A program made the translations under genes and the position numbers. Under the pieces are notes generated by a model that made no database searches, was not told the DNA's origin, and worked only from the letters and a program-made list of their open reading frames with translations. Positions 7,183-13,139 of a stretch of DNA of 17,725 bases are shown here, piece by piece (the stretch's first letter is position 1; every line of letters begins with the position of its first letter). Origin of the DNA: Bacillota bacterium (GTDB lineage: Bacteria > Bacillota > Bacilli > Alicyclobacillales > SLC66); the NCBI GenBank assembly GCA_021821185.1, contig JAKACU010000040.1, positions 1 through 17,725 on the forward strand, read 5' to 3'.

Positions 7183-8001
7183 TTAACTCTCAACAAATTC
7201 TCCATCAACCAGCCGATACCATGTATCAGCTTTAATCGTCACACCGTCCACAAAAGTGCATTGGACATCTTTTCGATGCCAGTGGTTGTCGCGTTCTACC
7301 CATTCTGCAAGAACAATCCAGCAACCTAACGAGCCCTTTGCTCTACTTGATATACCAACGGCCATTGCAACGGATTCTTCACCCTCCGCACTCGCCGCTC
7401 CTTGGTATCCTGCTGCACTCGCCACTCCTCGGTTGCCTGTAGCGTTCGCCGCTCCTAGGTATCCTGTAGCACTCGCCACTCCTTGGTCGCCTGTAGCACT
7501 CGCCGCTCCTCGTTCGCCTGTAGCGTTCGCCGCTCCTAGGTATCCTGTAGCACTCGCCACTCCTTGGTATCCTGTAGCACTCGCCGCTCCTCGTTCGCCT
7601 GTAGCGCTCGCCGCTCCTTGGTCGCCTGTAGCGTTCGCCGCTCCTTGGCCGCCTGTAGCGATATGTTCAGCTTTAGACCAATCCACTTTTTCAAAGCGAA
7701 ATTTGACCGCTGATTGGATCAAATCATATAACTCGATTTCGGCTCCAATTTTGATCTTAGAAACGGCAACCTTTGAATCTTCGCCATCCTCGCGATCAAT
7801 TTCGCCGTCACCCTCCACCTCGCAATAACGGCTCGTGTTTGGCGGGTAATAATTAAATACATCTAGTGGATCTTCACAAAAGTGAAATCCGTTTTTCGTG
7901 CATATAACAGGCTTTTTACCCGTTTCGTATGTTTTTCCAATTTCATATTGGAAATTCCGGCATGTCAGGTCTTTGTTAAACCCTTTATAACCTTTAATCA
8001 A
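7183..8001 (-). CDS. DUF7666-type protein with 9-residue tandem repeats
   Basis: A 272-residue protein of unknown function. The N-terminal ~110 residues (MIKGYKGFNKDLTCRNFQYE, ICTKNGFHFCEDPLDVFNYY) match the phage family I know as DUF7666. Residues 116-205 are ten consecutive 9-residue units of form T-G-x-x-G-[AV]-A-[SN]-A, with a degenerate eleventh at 206-214. A C-terminal ~50-residue segment (LGCWIVLAEWVERDNHW, DTWYRLVDGEF) closes it. The repeat suggests a regular beta-roll or other solenoid; that is a guess from composition. The ATG at 8001 follows AAGAAGGGGAAATC. It lies between small zinc/membrane protein genes and the recombination genes in the early operon. The ~100 bases after its stop hold only weak hairpins and a 10-codon ORF running into the ATPase start. 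The role is unknown. Confidence 0.85.
   Translation of the reverse strand: MIKGYKGFNKDLTCRNFQYEIGKTYETGKKPVICTKNGFHFCEDPLDVFNYYPPNTSRYCEVEGDGEIDREDGEDSKVAVSKIKIGAEIELYDLIQSAVKFRFEKVDWSKAEHIATGGQGAANATGDQGAASATGERGAASATGYQGVASATGYLGAANATGERGAASATGDQGVASATGYLGAANATGNRGVASAAGYQGAASAEGEESVAMAVGISSRAKGSLGCWIVLAEWVERDNHWHRKDVQCTFVDGVTIKADTWYRLVDGEFVES
7360..7656. repeat. 27-bp tandem repeat array (about 11 units)
   Basis: Ten in-frame 27-bp units (7387-7656) and one degenerate unit (7360-7386) encode the 9-residue repeats of the DUF7666-type protein. On the plus strand each reads roughly GTAGC-[AG]-[CT]-TCGCC-[AG]-CTCC, then a variable 6-base part, then CCT. Variation is focused on two codons per unit (residues 3 and 4: GQ, DQ, ER, YQ, YL, ER, DQ, YL, NR, YQ) and on Ala/Val and Ser/Asn. 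Repeated pairings such as YL-AAN followed by a different unit suggest past duplication. Copy number is likely unstable. Confidence 0.92.
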
Positions 8002-8062
8002 GTGATTTCCCCTTCTTTCTTATTGTAGTAAAATTCAGGAAAGTAGAGATATTTCAGATACG

Positions 8063-8278
8063 TTACCCGTTGGCGTCGGTGGCGGCTAATTCTTCGCATG
8101 TGCATTCATCGACAGGTAAACCGCAACTTGAACAATAGATGCAAGAAAACCATTTGCGTTCGCAATCAGTACATATCACCTCCTCAATGAAGTAATCCCC
8201 CTCGAAATACCCATTCATCCGGTATTTAACGACTTCTTTAGAACCTCCGCAGTAAACGCAACCTTCGAATATGCTCAT
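8063..8278 (-). CDS. Small cysteine-rich zinc-binding protein
   Basis: A 71-residue protein with nine cysteines in metal-binding spacing: C7-x2-C10, C36-x2-C39, C46-x2-C49-x2-C52 and C59-x-C61. The first two CxxC pairs (CVYCGG and CTDCER) look like one zinc ribbon; the rest may form a second site. No catalytic motif is visible. The start ATG at 8278 has a GGGGG run about 12 bases upstream, rather far but the best available. It is one of the short early genes between the antirepressor and the recombination genes. Such phage zinc ribbons often bind nucleic acid or host proteins; no specific function can be given. Confidence 0.75.
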   Translation of the reverse strand: MSIFEGCVYCGGSKEVVKYRMNGYFEGDYFIEEVICTDCERKWFSCIYCSSCGLPVDECTCEELAATDANG

Positions 8279-8287
8279 ATCTACATT

Positions 8288-8530
8288 TCAACCCCCTAAC
8301 ACAAAATGAATGATTACGGCTCCAATCGTAGGCGCTCCGAACAAGAGCCCGATGATTGCGATTGTTTCCCAGTCGATTGATGTGAGAAATTCACTAATCT
8401 TAGATCTCTTTGTGCTTTTTTCATCTTTACGATCATTCGCCAGCGTAAGTCTCGATGTAGATCGTTCCTCGAAAGCACGAATTTGCACCAGTCGATTTCT
8501 GCTAGAAGCGCTTGCTTGTCCATATCTCAT
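8288..8530 (-). CDS. Possible small membrane protein (overlaps next entry out of frame)
   Basis: An 80-codon frame whose ATG at 8530 overlaps the antirepressor stop (ATGA). Its first ~36 codons read like out-of-frame sequence (many Arg/Ser, no pattern). The last ~42 look real: a basic segment, SEFLTSIDWETIA, then the hydrophobic stretch IAIIGLLFGAPTIGAVIIHFVL, which is long enough to span the membrane. It overlaps the 69-codon frame at 8314-8523, and that one shows the reverse pattern (good start, poor end). Either two genes overlap, or one gene of about 78 residues is split by a -1 shift near the A6 run at 8418-8423. I favour the second reading but cannot prove it. Confidence 0.5.
   Translation of the reverse strand: MRYGQASASSRNRLVQIRAFEERSTSRLTLANDRKDEKSTKRSKISEFLTSIDWETIAIIGLLFGAPTIGAVIIHFVLGG
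8314..8523 (-). CDS. Small protein, N-terminal part of a possibly frameshifted gene
   Basis: A 69-codon frame with ATG at 8523; GGGG lies about 10 bases upstream at the end of the antirepressor gene. Residues 1-41 (MDKQALLAEIDWCKFVLSRN, then DLHRDLRWRMIVKMKKAQRDL) look like a genuine small helical phage protein. The remaining 28 (NFSHQSTGKQSQSSGSCS...) look like translated non-coding frame. In the -1 frame over that same DNA lies a convincing membrane segment. A shift at ATG AAA AAA GCA would join KMKK to STKRSKISEFLTSIDW and the hydrophobic stretch. The alternative is that this frame is the full product. The family is not recognised. Confidence 0.5.
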   Translation of the reverse strand: MDKQALLAEIDWCKFVLSRNDLHRDLRWRMIVKMKKAQRDLRLVNFSHQSTGKQSQSSGSCSERLRLEP

Positions 8531-9375
8531 TTCCCCATCTCCTTCGATAATTTACGATCTGCAAATGCAGTAATTCCGCGTTCGGTAAGAATTTCGTGTA
8601 TTTTCAATCGTCCTTTTTGCGTCCACCTGGTTGTCATTTTGACTGTGGTTTCTCCGTTGTTGTGCGTCACATTCATTGTCATCGACCGCGTATATCCTTT
8701 GTCGTGATGCGCGCGATAGAGCAACCACTGATCGTTGATCTTGTACTGCAATCCCTCTTCGTGCAGAATCGCGTTTAAGGCTTGTCCTGTTAGTCCGTAA
8801 TCTTTAGCAATCTGTGTGACGGTTACTGTATTCGTTGACTTGAGGATGAGATCAAGGTATGTAGCTTTCGGCTCAAGCTCTCCAACACGTTGCTCAAGCA
8901 TCGATTTATCCAGCTGTAGAGCGAGACGTTCCTTTTGCTCGATGATCCACCGTTCCGCTCGCGCTATCGGGTCTTCGATGGTATAGGAAGGCTGAGAAGT
9001 GAGTTGGTATGATCCCGTTTTTCGGATCGACGGCAGGACTTCGTGTGTGACCCAGCGTTTGAATTTCTGAAGAGCATCTTTGCGCGCTTGAAACTGGTCT
9101 GCATTTATGCCGTTTTTATGTTGCGGTTGCATTTGAAACAAGAGAGTGTAAAGACCTGATTCGTTAACTATGACCATGTTCTGTGTTCCTCCTAGGGTGT
9201 GCAAAGGTGACACACCCTTTTCGTCATCATCAAGGCGAGACACAGAACGCCGATAATTAGTATCGCCAAAGGATTCGCACACGTCTTTTGCCACGAACCA
9301 CGGTTCGCTATTTTGCATCACCACGCGCACTTGACGATCTCCATAAGTGAATGGAACTAATCCCTCTACGATCAT
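8527..9375 (-). CDS. Phage antirepressor, BRO-N plus KilAC domains
   Basis: A 282-residue antirepressor. The BRO-N domain occupies about residues 8-115, with the family hallmarks PWFVAKDVCESFGDTNYRR, NMVIVNESGLYTLLFQ and RKDALQKFKRWVTHEVLPSIRKTGSY. A helical linker follows, and the KilAC (phage antirepressor) domain covers about 170-275, with YLDLILKSTNTVTVTQIAKDYGLTGQALN and KGYTRSMTMN. The start ATG at 9375 follows AAAGGGGAATTTCA with good spacing. It lies second or third in the early operon behind the Cro-like gene. The expected role is to bind or neutralise the lysogeny repressor and so push the switch to lytic growth; the target here is inferred. Confidence 0.92.
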   Translation of the reverse strand: MIVEGLVPFTYGDRQVRVVMQNSEPWFVAKDVCESFGDTNYRRSVSRLDDDEKGVSPLHTLGGTQNMVIVNESGLYTLLFQMQPQHKNGINADQFQARKDALQKFKRWVTHEVLPSIRKTGSYQLTSQPSYTIEDPIARAERWIIEQKERLALQLDKSMLEQRVGELEPKATYLDLILKSTNTVTVTQIAKDYGLTGQALNAILHEEGLQYKINDQWLLYRAHHDKGYTRSMTMNVTHNNGETTVKMTTRWTQKGRLKIHEILTERGITAFADRKLSKEMGK

Positions 9376-9421
9376 TGAAATTCCCCTTTCCCAATGAACT
9401 GCTTGTCCTATGTACGGAGGA

Positions 9422-9562
9422 TCAAGCCTCCGCCGTTTCTTTTATTTGCGCTCTTGCTAATGCTTTTAAACAAATCGATGCGATGATGCGAGATGCTTCG
9501 TAACTTAAAGTAATTTGTTCTTCTTCGGTAAATTTTTCTTCTGACTCAGACATAGACTGCAT
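9422..9562 (-). CDS. Small acidic/helical early protein, 46 aa
   Basis: The frame is open further upstream, but the ATG at 9562 follows an excellent GGGAGGTG site 5-6 bases away; the longer version would begin without one. The product begins MQSMSESEEKFTEEEQITL, then a predicted helix LSYEASRIIASICLKALARAQ. It is acidic at the start and amphipathic later. No family is recognised. It lies between the Cro-like gene and the antirepressor on the same strand. Small helical proteins in this position can be regulators or partners of the antirepressor, but nothing in the sequence proves it. Confidence 0.65.
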   Translation of the reverse strand: MQSMSESEEKFTEEEQITLSYEASRIIASICLKALARAQIKETAEA

Positions 9563-9642
9563 AACAACACCTCCCGTACAGCTTATGCAGTAATTGCTTG
9601 TACTCTTTCGCAAAATTAGAAGATAAAAGATCAAACAGTTTA

Positions 9643-9658
9643 TTTTTTTAAAAAAAAA
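9643..9658. other. T7A9 tract after the Cro-like gene
   Basis: A run of seven T followed by nine A lies in the 108-base gap between the Cro-like gene and the 46-residue gene. It could form an A/U-only hairpin, too weak for a normal terminator, or make the DNA flexible next to the operator-like half-sites at 9680-9717. Nothing else in the gap is convincing. Confidence 0.3.
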
Positions 9659-9670
9659 TCTAAAAATGCT

Positions 9671-9886
9671 TTACGCAGTGTTCGTAGTTAGTGTATCATT
9701 ACGAACAAGTAGTTCGCGTTGATTGATCCCAAACAAGTCCTCCAACTTGTTCGCCGTATCCAGCAAAGGATCTCTTTTTCCGCTTTCGTAGTATTGATAA
9801 GCACGGACTGTAATGCCGATTTTTTCAGCGACGTATTTTTGTGTCCAAGATCGAATCTCTCTTTCTTGTTTCAACTTATGTCTCAT
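9671..9886 (-). CDS. Cro-like XRE-family regulator
   Basis: A 71-residue protein that is essentially one helix-turn-helix domain of the XRE/Cro type. EIRSWTQKYVAEKIGITVRA is the scaffold and turn, and YQYYESGKRDPLLDTANKLE is the recognition helix and following helix. The start ATG at 9886 has GGCGGTG 6 bases upstream. It is the first gene of the leftward early operon and faces the LexA-like repressor gene across a 90-base divergent control region, the classic place of Cro. It should compete with the repressor for the operators there. Its recognition helix (TVRAYQYYESGKRDP) resembles that of the repressor (TTRAIQYYEAGRQPE), which supports binding to the same sites. Confidence 0.9.
   Translation of the reverse strand: MRHKLKQEREIRSWTQKYVAEKIGITVRAYQYYESGKRDPLLDTANKLEDLFGINQRELLVRNDTLTTNTA
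9680..9717. promoter_or_regulatory. Candidate third operator at the 3' end of the Cro-like gene
   Basis: Three half-sites of the operator type lie here: GTTCGTA (9680-9686), TACGAAC (9700-9706) and GTTCGC (9712-9717). The last two form an inverted pair with a 5-base spacer, against 4 bases in the two operators upstream. Part may be due to the coding sequence, so support is moderate at best. Confidence 0.35.
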
Positions 9887-9905
9887 AGTTCACCGCCAAT
9901 CTATT

Positions 9906-9921
9906 ACGAATTGTTGTTCGT
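9906..9921. promoter_or_regulatory. Operator O2 (imperfect dyad)
   Basis: ACGAATTGTTGTTCGT has the same arms (ACGAA/TTCGT) and spacing as the perfect dyad at 9937-9952. It lies between the early promoter's -10 box and the Cro-like start codon, where bound repressor would block the leftward transcript. It may also affect the repressor's own promoter, whose -35 box would fall in it. Confidence 0.68.
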
Positions 9922-9939
9922 TAATCATTATTATATACG
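9911..9939 (+). promoter_or_regulatory. Possible repressor promoter (rightward)
   Basis: TTGTTG (9911-9916), a 17-base spacer and TATACG (9934-9939) form a weak sigma-A-like promoter about 35 bases before the repressor start at 9975. Both boxes overlap operators, which would allow autoregulation. Other pairings in this A/T-rich stretch are possible. Confidence 0.35.
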
Positions 9940-9957
9940 AATAGCTATTCGTGTCAA
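9930..9957 (-). promoter_or_regulatory. Early promoter, consensus sigma-A type
   Basis: On the minus strand TTGACA (9957-9952) and TATAAT (9935-9930) are both perfect consensus boxes, with a 16-base spacer. They drive the Cro-like gene and the whole leftward early operon. The spacer is filled almost entirely by the perfect operator dyad at 9937-9952, so repressor binding would exclude RNA polymerase. Confidence 0.85.
9937..9952. promoter_or_regulatory. Operator O1 (perfect 16-bp dyad)
   Basis: ACGAATAGCTATTCGT is a perfect palindrome between the -35 and -10 boxes of the early promoter. Similar sites at 9906-9921 and perhaps 9700-9717 define a half-site of about ACGAA[TC]. It is the likely binding site of both the LexA-like repressor and the Cro-like protein. 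Confidence 0.78.
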
Positions 9958-9974
9958 TAGAAAAAGGAGTCTTT

Positions 9975-10598
9975 ATGCCTACTTTTTCAGATATCTTAAT
10001 TTCGCTAAGAAAACAGAATAAATTGACTCAACGAGAACTTGCAGAAAAACTCGGGTTGACTACTAGAGCCATTCAATATTACGAAGCGGGAAGACAGCCT
10101 GAGTGGGATATCGTCATTAAGGTTGCCGACTTTTTCAAGGTATCAACTGACTATTTATTTTTGAGAACACCTTCTCCGAATTTATTATCAGATCTCGCGG
10201 TGTCTGATCATCTGCGTGTTCCGGTAGTAGGCTCTATTCGCGCTGGTGAACCTATTGATATGATCTCGGAAGATGGAGAGTATGAAATGGCCGATAGCGA
10301 ACTCGTTCGTGGTCATGATGCTTTCCTTTTAAGAGTGAAAGGCGACAGTATGATAGGAGATAATATTTTCGAAGGAGACCGTGTGCTCGTAATTGCCACC
10401 TGCGATTTCAGTCCGTCCGATATTTGCGTGGTGGCTATAGATGGTAGAGAGGCAACACTTAAGCGCGTGAAATGTCATGGCGGCGTGTGCGTATTGACGC
10501 CTAGCAACACCAGCATGGAACCAATGGTGTACTCAGCTGGAGAAATACATGTGATCGGTGTAGTAGTTGAAGTAAGACATCGCATGAGAAGAAAATAG
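9975..10598 (+). CDS. LexA-like self-cleaving phage repressor (CI type)
   Basis: A 207-residue lysogeny repressor. The N-terminal XRE helix-turn-helix spans residues 5-62 (LTQRELAEKLGLTTRAIQYY). A linker leads to an S24/LexA peptidase domain (about 80-200). The cleavage site is Ala90-Gly91 in GSIRAGEP, the catalytic serine is Ser125 in GDSMIGDN, and the lysine is Lys163 in ATLKRVK. Their 38-residue spacing matches LexA. The frame is open from a GTG at 9951, but ATG at 9975 has AAAAAGGAG 5 bases upstream and gives the normal N-terminus. Activated RecA should trigger cleavage, so the prophage would respond to DNA damage. It leads a rightward operon with the zinc-ribbon protein and the integrase. 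Confidence 0.94.
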   Translation: MPTFSDILISLRKQNKLTQRELAEKLGLTTRAIQYYEAGRQPEWDIVIKVADFFKVSTDYLFLRTPSPNLLSDLAVSDHLRVPVVGSIRAGEPIDMISEDGEYEMADSELVRGHDAFLLRVKGDSMIGDNIFEGDRVLVIATCDFSPSDICVVAIDGREATLKRVKCHGGVCVLTPSNTSMEPMVYSAGEIHVIGVVVEVRHRMRRK

Positions 10599-10609
10599 GA
10601 GGTTATTTT

Positions 10610-10831
10610 ATGGGAGTAGCCCTAATTTTTGGTTTATTTCTATTTTTGATCGGACTTTTTCAACTCAGAAGAAGATCTCGCAACAACAACGAAAGTTCTT
10701 TCGAACCGCGCATCGTTGGATCACACACCGTCGAATGTCCACATTGTGGTGAAGATGCGATCCTGAATGTTTACGAGGATGGAGATGAAGTGACGCATTG
10801 CAGGCGTTGCAATTACCACAGCGTAGACTAA
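10610..10831 (+). CDS. Membrane-anchored zinc-ribbon protein, 73 aa
   Basis: A short protein with an N-terminal membrane segment (about residues 2-18, VALIFGLFLFLIGLF), a basic linker RRRSRNN on the presumably cytoplasmic side, and a zinc ribbon (C43-x2-C46 and C64-x2-C67). The start ATG at 10610 has AGGAGG 7 bases upstream and follows the repressor stop by 11 bases. It is co-transcribed with the repressor, so it should be made in the lysogen. Genes in this position sometimes give superinfection immunity or exclusion; that is only a guess from position and membrane anchor. The family is not recognised. Confidence 0.75.
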   Translation: MGVALIFGLFLFLIGLFQLRRRSRNNNESSFEPRIVGSHTVECPHCGEDAILNVYEDGDEVTHCRRCNYHSVD

Positions 10832-10856
10832 GTTATCAAGAGAAAGGAACAGCAGA

Positions 10857-12287
10857 GTGTCAAACGAAGATGAAAAATTTGTCGCCCTTTACTTGCGCGT
10901 ATCAACCGAAGAACAAGCATTACAGGGATTCTCGATCGATAACCAAAGGGAGCGTTTAATTGCTTTTTGCGCCTCACAGGGATGGGATAATTATCGCTTG
11001 TACATCGACGATGGTCAGACTGGAACAAAGTTGTCACGTCCGGCAATGGAACGTCTGATCGTTCACGCAAAAAACGGGATGATTAAAACTGTTGTGGTTT
11101 ATAAACTTGATCGACTTAGCCGCAAGCAAAAGGATGTATTGTATCTCTTAGAAGATGTGTTTGATAAAAACGATGTTGCTTTTAAAAGCGCTACAGAGCC
11201 GTTTGATACATCTACGCCTCTAGGCAAAGCAACTATTGGAATCCTTGCTGTTTTTGCTCAGTTAGAGCGAGATATGATCATCGAACGCACAAGGTCAGGG
11301 CGTAGGCAACGCATAAGTCAAGGCATGTGGAGCGGCGGCAGAATACCGTATGGATATCTTTGGGATCGACCGAACAGGAAACTGATCATCAATCCTGAAC
11401 AAGCCGATATTGTGCGCCAAATTTATCGCATGTATTTGCAGGGGCAGTCATTAGCAGCTCTATCTGACTGGTTCACAAGCAGAGTTAGTGTGATTAAACT
11501 TGATCATTCAGGCATAAAAAAATTTCTCAGCAGAGCGATTTATACTGGAAGACTAAGCACGGGTACAGGCGGGCTAGTCGATGGCACACATGAAGCGATC
11601 ATAGACTTACAACTATATGATATGGTGCAAACAGAACTCGAACGAAGATCCGATGGCGCATCTCCCGTAGGGAAACATTTGCTTACGGGGCTTTGTCGTT
11701 GCGGTTTGTGCGGGGGACCCATTGTATGTGTTGGTTCGAGGAGACACGGTAAGTCTTATCGCTATTATGCGTGTAAAGACCAACATGTGCGTACTAGAGA
11801 CCGTTCTGGAAAGGGTTACTGCAAGCTAGGATATACCAGGCAAGATAAGCTGGAACCGTGGATTGTATCCAAAATCATGAAATTAGCGCTAGACAAAACA
11901 GCCCTAAAAGAAGAGCTGATTCGTTCTAGCGCTGCTTATGTCGAAAGCATACAGACAGCAGAAGAAGTCCGATCTCAGTTAAAGATTGTTAAAGAGCGTT
12001 TGAACAAATGGTACGACGCATTTGAACAAGGTGTTTTCAATGCTACTCAACTCAAATCAAGGATAGAATCACTCGAAGAAGAAAAAGAAAGGTTGACTCT
12101 TCGTATGGAAGAAGCAAAAGGAAGTTCCCGCGAACCTAAAACAGATGTCCTACGGGAAACGCTGAAAATAATTGGGGATTCTTGGTCTTTTATGGACTTA
12201 GAAGAACAACATACTGTGCTTAGAGCGGCGATTAAGCGGATTGTGCTTATGCCCAAGTCTGATCCGATCATCGAATGGAACATCTGA
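10857..12287 (+). CDS. int: Large serine recombinase (phage integrase)
   Basis: A 476-residue serine integrase that would recombine attP with a host attB. The catalytic resolvase domain covers about 8-150, with YLRVSTEEQ (nucleophile Ser16), VVYKLDRLSR (Asp85, Arg86, Arg89) and GILAVFAQLERDMIIERT ahead of the long helix. The recombinase domain follows (about 160-275, IPYGYLWDRPNRKLIINPEQ). A zinc ribbon has C282/C285 and C306/C322, then a coiled-coil motif spans about 345-425. The length fits the family. The start is GTG at 10857 with AAAGGA 9 bases upstream. It is third in the repressor operon. A candidate attP dyad begins 2 bases after its stop codon. Confidence 0.95.
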   Translation: MSNEDEKFVALYLRVSTEEQALQGFSIDNQRERLIAFCASQGWDNYRLYIDDGQTGTKLSRPAMERLIVHAKNGMIKTVVVYKLDRLSRKQKDVLYLLEDVFDKNDVAFKSATEPFDTSTPLGKATIGILAVFAQLERDMIIERTRSGRRQRISQGMWSGGRIPYGYLWDRPNRKLIINPEQADIVRQIYRMYLQGQSLAALSDWFTSRVSVIKLDHSGIKKFLSRAIYTGRLSTGTGGLVDGTHEAIIDLQLYDMVQTELERRSDGASPVGKHLLTGLCRCGLCGGPIVCVGSRRHGKSYRYYACKDQHVRTRDRSGKGYCKLGYTRQDKLEPWIVSKIMKLALDKTALKEELIRSSAAYVESIQTAEEVRSQLKIVKERLNKWYDAFEQGVFNATQLKSRIESLEEEKERLTLRMEEAKGSSREPKTDVLRETLKIIGDSWSFMDLEEQHTVLRAAIKRIVLMPKSDPIIEWNI

Positions 12288-12288
12288 A

Positions 12289-12340
12289 TTTTTCATTCTA
12301 CTGTAGGTTTCTTTTAAGAAAGGTACAGAAGGATGAAGAA
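12289..12340. other. Candidate attP, 52-bp dyad with central TT
   Basis: The sequence is an imperfect inverted repeat centred on TT at 12314-12315: about 20 of the 25 flanking base pairs match. The inner arms are TTTCTT/AAGAAA, the middle arms CTGTA/TACAG, and the outer arms have TTCAT-type matches. Serine-integrase attP sites are about 50 bp, have such arms and a non-palindromic central dinucleotide (TT in phiC31), and often lie beside int, as here. The dyad fills the whole gap between the integrase and replication-relaxation genes. A bidirectional A/T-rich terminator is the main alternative. Confidence 0.68.
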
Positions 12341-12345
12341 AACCT

Positions 12346-12963
12346 TCAAGATAACATCACGACCTCTATCCCTCGCGGCGCTCCAATGGTTTCCTTTTGC
12401 TGCTTCGTGACCACTAAGATTTTTGGCTTTACAGGTTTTGCGGGAGGCTTTGGCTGGAACGCTCTTTCACTCAACCTCGAGTACACATGCTCATATATTC
12501 GCCACTTTTCTTGCCACGCCTTACTTCGGATCGGCGTTCTTTGCACCTCGACGAAGTAAGGCTTTTTACGCCAAACCATCCACACATCTGGAGAAAAAAT
12601 TTTCTTATTCTCAATGACTTCGCGATACTCAGGAATGAAGATCAGAGGCTTTTCTACTTTCGAGATTTCAATATACAGATCTGTGATGGCAAGCCAATGA
12701 TTGATCTTAGCTGTGTGAAAAGGAACCGCCTTTTTCTCGATCCCTTTACTATCCTTCGCTTTCTTCGTCAGACGCCACAACTTCGGTTCTCCAAGTTTGA
12801 TGATTTCGCCCTCGACTAGTTTCTCCTTAGCGAGTTCGCTTAACGCTTCGCTCGCGCGCTTGCTAGGACTGCCACGATCTGCAAAGAAGAGTCTGCCGAC
12901 TTGCTCCGTATTGGCGATCCTTACGACGGAAAAAAACTCGATAATATCATCGTGATGCGCCAT
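12346..12963 (-). CDS. Replication-relaxation family protein (Replic_Relax)
   Basis: A 205-residue protein of the replication-relaxation family known from Bacillota plasmids and phages. An N-terminal winged-helix-like domain (about 5-68, VVRIANTEQVGRLFF, SEALSELAKEKLV, PKLWRLTKKA) is followed by an alpha/beta domain with PDVWMV (125-130) and FVEVQRT (137-143). These could be the PD and ExQ of a PD-(D/E)xK-like nuclease fold; this is inference. The start is ATG at 12963 with GGGGTG 5 bases upstream; longer versions lack one. It ends the minus-strand module headed by the RHH-like and FtsK-like genes and overlaps the preceding small gene by about 40 bases. The FtsK/relaxation pairing is recurrent in such elements. 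Confidence 0.85.
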   Translation of the reverse strand: MAHHDDIIEFFSVVRIANTEQVGRLFFADRGSPSKRASEALSELAKEKLVEGEIIKLGEPKLWRLTKKAKDSKGIEKKAVPFHTAKINHWLAITDLYIEISKVEKPLIFIPEYREVIENKKIFSPDVWMVWRKKPYFVEVQRTPIRSKAWQEKWRIYEHVYSRLSERAFQPKPPAKPVKPKILVVTKQQKETIGAPRGIEVVMLS

Positions 12964-13139
12964 ACGATCACCCCTGTTGCAATCATTGCGAAGCCTTCCA
13001 ACCGTCCACGCCATACATACTTCCAATGCTCACTTTCGCAACAGATGCAGCTTGATTTCGCTTGCTCATCCGAAGGAAACCGGCTCATGAATTGAGTCAG
13101 ATCCACCGGCTGCGTGTACTCACTTCCCGCCAATCGCAT
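12921..13139 (-). CDS. Small cysteine-containing, possibly membrane-associated protein
   Basis: A 72-residue frame starting at ATG 13139, with AAAGGA 9 bases upstream. The product has CICCESEHW in the middle (C-x-C-C plus Glu/His, possible metal site) and a C-terminal hydrophobic stretch FAMIATGVIVWRITMILSSF that could be a membrane segment. It overlaps the end of the previous gene by 20 bases and the start of the relaxation gene by 43. The overlaps are typical of a tightly packed operon, but codon evidence is limited. No family is recognised. Confidence 0.55.
   Translation of the reverse strand: MRLAGSEYTQPVDLTQFMSRFPSDEQAKSSCICCESEHWKYVWRGRLEGFAMIATGVIVWRITMILSSFFPS

Noticed and set aside
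7360..7656. CRISPR-like array
   Set aside because: The units are contiguous and in-frame, with no unique spacers and no cas genes.
7256..7828. 190-codon open frame on the plus strand across the tandem repeat
   Set aside because: It is a by-product of the 27-bp repeat, which keeps three frames open. It lacks a ribosome site, and the DUF7666 domain lies on the minus strand.
10828..11070. 80-codon minus-strand frame over the integrase start
   Set aside because: It is antisense to the catalytic domain of the integrase, with no ribosome site.
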